Part shown: positions 59,432 to 64,000 of the stretch, piece by piece
Layout of the letters: each line of letters begins with the position of its first letter
Numbering within the stretch: position 1 is the stretch's first letter
Assembly: GCF_000715075.1 (NCBI RefSeq)
Contig: NC_134097.1
Span: 71,643,190-71,707,189 of the forward strand
Origin: Nicotiana tabacum
Taxonomy: Eukaryota; Streptophyta; Magnoliopsida; Solanales; Solanaceae
Direction: 5' to 3'
DNA length: 64,000 bases
The notes under the pieces: model-generated
Seen by the model: only the letters and a program-made list of their open reading frames with translations
Told to the model about the DNA's origin: nothing
The model's database searches: none
Position numbers and translations under genes: made by a program

Positions 59432-62400
59432 TGTCATGACCCAAAACTAACCCTGTCGTGATGGCGCCTATCGTGGTACTAGGCAAGCCAACACATTACC
59501 AAAACAAATTGATATTTTCATTTCAAAGATAGTTCCAAAACTATTTAATATAAAACCTTCATAAAAGAGTTCAAATCAAAACAAAGGTTCAGAAAAGAAA
59601 GCCCGACATCGGGGTGTCACTAGTCATGAGCATCTACTACAACCGTCTGACAATATCAAGACTAACATAGCCTGGAAATAACTGAATAAAACTAATGAAA
59701 GATAAAGAGGGAGTAAGTCAGGGCTGCGATCGACAGTCAGCTACCTTGCTAACTCCGATGGATCTGCCACCGAATAATTAACACCCACTATCGGGTCCAG
59801 AAATACCTGGATCTGCACATAAGGTGCAGGGAGTAATATGAGTATGCCAACTCAGTAAGTAATAAAAGTAAATAAAGACTGAGCAGTAGTGACGAGCAAT
59901 AAAACGTATATAGTTCATATCCTGAAATCTCAGCAGAATATAGCAGGCTTTTAAAATCAAGGTTCAAATCAACTCAACTCATTTAAATCCAGTTTTAGTA
60001 AAACCTTTTAAAAACATCTTTCAATAGTTTTCAAACAAGTGATGAAACAGTGAGTAAAAATGATGAAAACAAAAATAGTCCCTCGGGCAAAACATCACTC
60101 GTGAACAGCCCCTCGGGCAAACCTCACAGTCACTCATATACAGCCCCTCGGGCATACCTCACAATCACTCGTAAACAGCCCCTCGGCCACATAATGAATC
60201 AAGAATAGCCACTCGGGCAAAACAACATATCACTCACTTAGGGTACCCGCACTCACTAGGGGTGTGCAGACTCCGAAGGGGCTCCTACAGCCCAAGCACT
60301 ATAACAAGCCACCTCGTGGCATAATCAATCAAGTCCTCGACCTTATAACAAGCCACCTCATGGCATAAACACTCAAGCCCTCGGCCTCACTCAATCATGA
60401 ATCAGTAACAACATACTGTGGCGTGCAGCCCGATCCCATAAATATCCTCACAAATCAGGTCCCCGGCCTCACTCAGTCATCAACCTCTCAAGCCATTCGG
60501 GCTATTAGTAAAAATAGGGTGCTCAGCCTAAAACAACATTTTTATATGCATCAAAACAGTATAGTAAAGACCGAGTTATAAAATCAACGAGTATAACATG
60601 ACTGAGTATAAATTTTCAATTGAAAACAATGAGAGGACAGTAAGAAAAAGGCCCCTAAGGGGTCCAAACAGCTCTGGCACAAGGCCCAAGTTTGGCGTTC
60701 AGCCCAATTTATAGAATTTCTTTGTAAAACACATTAGTATCATATTGTTTCAACCAAATACACAACTTATAGTTGCTACACGACGGACTAAATCACAATC
60801 CCCAACGGTGCACGCTCACACACCCGTCACCTAGCATACGCATCACCTCAAAATAGTAAAACGATACAAAATCTGGGGTTTCATACCCTCAAGACTAGAT
60901 TTACAATTGTTACATATCCCAAACAAGCCAAATCCAATATCGAGCAAGCCAAGCGATGCTACAAAAATGCCATCTCACGCGTTCTGACCTCCGAACGGCT
61001 TGAAACTAACCAAAAACAACTCAAATACATCAAACAATACTAAAGGAACCAATCCCAATCAAAAAAGGTCGAATCTTTAATCAAAAGCCCATAATCGGTC
61101 AAAAAGCCCAACTCGTGCCCGCATCTCAAAACCCGACAAAACTCACAAAATTCGGCAACCCATTTAATTATAAGTCCAACCATACTAGTTTCATCCAATT
61201 CTGACTCCGAATCGATGTTCAAAACTTAACAATTCACTTTATGAAACTTTAGGCAAAACCCCCCAATTTCACTTTGAAATCATCAATCAAATGCCAAAAA
61301 CGAAGATGGATTCATGAAACATAACTAAAACTGAGTAGAGAACACTTACCCCAATCCATATGGTGAAAATCGCCTCCAAAATTGCCCAAATCCGAGCTCC
61401 CCAACTCAAAATATGACCAAACGAACAAACCTTTATTTTATATATTTTTCTACCAGCTATTCTATCTCGATTCTCGTGCCAAACTATCCCGAAACTTGCT
61501 TTTGATACCTCCAATGGATTCCTTGTAAAACTTCAGTCAAGTTAGGCTCTCGAATCATTTCATTTGACCTTGTATTGAAGGAGATATGTTGGTTTCGATA
61601 TTTGACAATAGTGCAGATTTTTAAATACGAATTCAATGGTAATTTCGCAATTAATCTGAAAAATCTAGCATTCCAATTCTTAGTAAAATGACCATAAAAT
61701 CCTCATACGATGTTCAAATTCGATGATTCTTTTTGCTATGGCTCCGTAATTATGATACGGATCTAATGCTTCAATAAAACAGAAATCGGATCTTCTTTGC
61801 TTAATGTAGTACCATTTATGCTTGAAAAACGATGTCAAAACATCAAAAACGATGACAATACAACTTAAACCTATCTGAAACTCACCCGAGCCCCTCGATA
61901 CCCTGTTCAAACATACCAACAAGTCCCATATCATATCACGGACCTACTTGAGGCCTCAAAACACATATAACGACATCGAAACGATGAATCACACCTCAAT
62001 TCGGAATCAATGAACTTGAAACTTCAAACTTCCACAACCAATACCGAAACCTATCAAATCACGTCTGATTGACCTCAAATTTTTCACACAAGACACATTT
62101 GACATTATGGACCTGCTGCAGCTTCTAGAATTGGAATCCAACCCCGATATCAAAAAGTCCACTCCCGGTCAAACTTTCCAAAATTTCAACTTTCGCTATT
62201 TCAAGCCAAATTCTACTACTGACCTCCAAGTCACAATCCGGACGCGCTCCTAAGTTTAAAATCACCCAACAAAGCTAACAGAACCATTAGAAATCCAATC
62301 CAAGATAAAACTCTAAAAAGTAAAAATTTGGTCAAACCTTTCAAATTTAAAGCTTCTAGGTAAGAATCATTCTTCCAACTCAATTCCAAATAACCTGAAA

Positions 62401-62509
62401 ATCTAAACCAACGATTCACATAAGTCATAATACTTCATACGGAGCTACTCATGCCCTCAAACAATCGAGCAAAGTGCAATTGCTCAAAACGACCGATCGG
62501 ATCGTTACA
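59432..62509 (-). repeat. Element A right LTR (5' LTR)
   Basis: This uninterrupted 3.1-kb copy starts TGTCATGACCC and ends CGGATCGTTACA. It has a TATA-like AAATATATAAAATAAA on the minus strand near 61435-61450 and the hairpin array at 60066-60500. It carries about 480 bp (around 61640-62130) not seen in the left copy between the matching flanks near 30600, including AAAACGATGTCAAAACATC-type text; the left copy appears to have lost this. Confidence 0.85.
60066..60500. repeat. CTC-loop hairpin array, element A right LTR
   Basis: The partner array has GCCCCTCGGGC at 60107-60190 (several copies), GCCACCTCGTGGC near 60308 and GCCCTCGGCC near 60377. Some units carry single mismatches in one arm. 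Confidence 0.88.
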
Positions 62510-63281
62510 TCGACTTTGGTCGGTCAAAAAACCGACCAAAAAACTGTCCGAAGTCGGTTGATTTTTCAAAATATTTATTTTTAAATTTTTATTTTAAGAA
62601 ACCGACCAACTTCAATCATTTTGTTTTGTGCAAAAATGCAGAAAACTATTTTAGCATCAGCAAAATTTATTTTGTAAGAAATCGACCGAAATGGATCGAT
62701 TTTTCATATAAAATAAATTAAAATTCAAAAAACCAACTGAAACTGGTCGGTTATTTCAGTCAGTCATTTTTAAAAACCAATCGATTTCGATCGGTAATTT
62801 TATAATTTTAATAAAATCTACTGACTTCGGTCGGTTTTTTTCGCGCAGAAATGCAATTAAAGAGTACAAATAAAATAAAAGAAACTTTTAAATCAAAATG
62901 TATTAATGGTCTAGTGGTATAGTAGTATCCTACCATTGTATAGACCCTAGTTCGATTCCCAAATATTGCAATTTTTAATTGCATAATTAAAAATATCGAC
63001 CGACTTTGGTCGGTTTTTTGGCAAATTTTTTCTTTTTGGGTCGTTTGTGAAATTTAATTGCATAATTAAAAATACCAACAGACTTGGGTCGATTTTTTGG
63101 CAATTTTTTTCTTTTTCGGTCGTTTGTGAAATTTAATTGACCGACCAAAATCGGTTGAAAAATAGCGACCGGCTTATTACCGACCAGCCTAATTTCGACG
63201 GATTAAAGTCAATCGGAAATCGATTGTTTTTAGTTTTTCGATCGTTATTTCTGCATGGTTTTAGGCAGTTTTCTAGTAGTG
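62510..63281. mobile_element. CACTA element, remainder and right end
   Basis: This is the larger part of an approximately 0.8-kb non-autonomous CACTA element. It is full of subterminal words based on CCGACTTCGGTCGG in both orientations (62512-62850, 63000-63240) and ends TTTTCTAGTAGTG. No transposase sequence remains. A 71-nt tRNA-Gly-like sequence lies at 62900-62970. Taking out element A joins it to 28345-28390. Confidence 0.9.
62900..62970 (+). tRNA. tRNA-Gly-like pseudogene inside the CACTA element
   Basis: The 71 bases align without gaps to a plant tRNA-Gly(GCC). The A box (TGGTCTAGTGG) and B box (GTTCGATTCC) of the internal RNA polymerase III promoter are kept. The acceptor stem is ruined (GTATTAA opposite ATATTGC), and the anticodon position reads ACC instead of GCC, so it is not a functional tRNA. 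Comparison with tRNA-Gly is from memory of that molecule. Confidence 0.7.
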
Positions 63282-63284
63282 ACA

Positions 63285-63700
63285 AAAATATAATATATTG
63301 AATAGAGTTTATATTTGAAGTTTTGCATCTGTTAAAAAAATCAGTAAAAGTAGAGGAGATAAATAGTGTTCGATTTCAACAACAAAAACCCAAAATTAAG
63401 AGAAAAAATATTTTAAAAATCTGAGAAACTATTTTGTTTTAATAAGGAAATAATTGTTGCTTTCTTGTTCAATTTTTTCTTAATAATTTTCTATCATTGT
63501 CTATCTCATGATTACTGCGCTTTCTTTTTCTCTTTCTTTCGGTTTTTCATACTTTTTCCTCTTGCATTTGGAGATATTCTTTTTTCTACCACTGTGCATT
63601 ATGTTCTTTTTAATTCTTGATATCATGCATCTAATTTACATTTTCCTCATTATCTTTTTTTATCTTTGTTGGAATATAAATAATCCATTCTCTATTTTCT
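63285..63700. other. AT-rich spacer between CACTA copies
   Basis: This stretch holds AT-rich, T-run-rich sequence with no recognisable gene or element. A 77-residue hydrophobic frame at 63508-63741 is compositional (Phe/Leu/Ile from T-rich DNA). Confidence 0.6.
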
Positions 63701-64000
63701 GTATAGACCCTAGTTCGATTTCCAGCTGTTGCATTTTTTAATTGCATAATTAAAACTACCGATCGACTTCAGTCAGTTGTTTTGAAAGATTTTTTCTTTT
63801 TGGGTCGTTTGTGAAATTTAATTGCATAATTAAAAATACTGACAGACTTCGGTCGGTTATTTGGGCAAATTTTTACTTTTTGGGTCATTTGTGAAATTTA
63901 ATTGACCGACCGAAATCGATCGAAAATTGCAACCGACTTCGGTCGCTATTTATTACCGACCAACCTAATTATGACGGATTAAAGTCGGCCGGAAATTGAT
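63701..64000. mobile_element. Second, truncated CACTA copy running off the window
   Basis: From 63701 the sequence repeats 62936 onward: GTATAGACCCTAGTTCGATT, then the same TTAATTGCATAATTAAAA and GGGTCGTTTGTGAAATTTAA blocks and CCGACTTCGGTCG words. It starts abruptly in the 3' half of the tRNA-Gly-like sequence, whose end is better preserved here (CCAGCTGTTGCA). The terminus would lie beyond 64000. Confidence 0.85.

Larger units (their letters stand above)
28391..62509 (-). mobile_element. Element A: coding-less chromovirus-like LTR element, heavily invaded
   Basis: LTRs at 28391-30840 plus 41466-41602 (left, split by element B) and 59432-62509 (right), a primer site TGGTATCAAAGC next to the right LTR and a purine tract next to the left LTR place A on the minus strand. 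What remains of its own internal region (41603-43105 and 58757-59431, about 2.2 kb) encodes nothing recognisable, so A looks like a large non-autonomous derivative. The flanks CTGAC (28386-28390) and TCGAC (62510-62514) each differ from CCGAC by one C-to-T change and may be a decayed duplication. Confidence 0.85.

Noticed and set aside
1..64000. Integrated plant pararetrovirus sequence, common in Nicotiana
   Set aside because: I looked for movement protein, coat protein or pararetroviral RT arrangement and saw none; all RT sequence fits LINE or Ty3/gypsy elements.

Overview
The window is eukaryotic, plant nuclear, heterochromatin-type DNA. It contains no intact host gene. Almost every base can be assigned to transposable elements nested in one another: a plant L1-type LINE with RNase H, an Ogre/Tat-type Ty3/gypsy element with 4.5 kb LTRs, Tekay/Del-type chromoviruses with initiator-Met-tRNA primer sites, an Athila-type LTR, and an En/Spm (CACTA) element. 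This mix, especially the giant-LTR Ogre relative with a gag typical of nightshades, suggests Solanaceae, most likely Nicotiana. The species call is an inference from family resemblance, not from a search.

Region 1 (1-24.1 kb) is a decayed LINE on the minus strand. Its 3' end lies at the window start and its ORF1 at 22.9-24.1 kb. It is split by an Ogre-like element (5424-22879) with nearly identical 4.5 kb LTRs, a perfect CTATT target duplication, a gag relic, no pol, and long tandem-repeat fields. Region 2 (25021-27934) is a solo gypsy LTR with a perfect ATATG duplication. A small foldback MITE follows near 28.0-28.26 kb.

Region 3 (28.3-63.3 kb) is one nested stack. The outer shell is a small CACTA element (28345-28390 plus 62510-63281, ACA duplication) carrying a 71-nt tRNA-Gly-like sequence. 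Element A, a minus-strand LTR element with no visible coding sequence, was inserted into it (28391-62509). Element B, a complete but dead Tekay-type chromovirus (30841-41465, CATTC duplication), sits in A's 3' LTR. A composite sits in A's internal region (43106 to about 58756). It contains a wrecked plus-strand chromovirus C, a Tat-like relic D embedded in C, a truncated chromovirus E (LTR, primer site and gag), and the 3' part of an Athila element. A second truncated CACTA copy runs off the right edge from 63701.

The most interesting signals are cis-structures rather than genes: (i) GC-rich palindromic word clusters just upstream of TATA-like boxes in the LTRs of several different families; (ii) arrays of tiny hairpins with a constant loop but changing stems, about 1.8-2.4 kb into the chromovirus LTRs; (iii) an Ogre internal region with many copies of a word complementary to its own primer-binding site, plus a PBS look-alike inside each LTR; (iv) a 140-bp leader shared between coding-less element A and coding element B, as expected for cross-mobilisation; (v) the tRNA-Gly-like sequence inside the CACTA element. 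All boundaries and repeat periods were read by eye. Divergence figures are impressions, not computed values.
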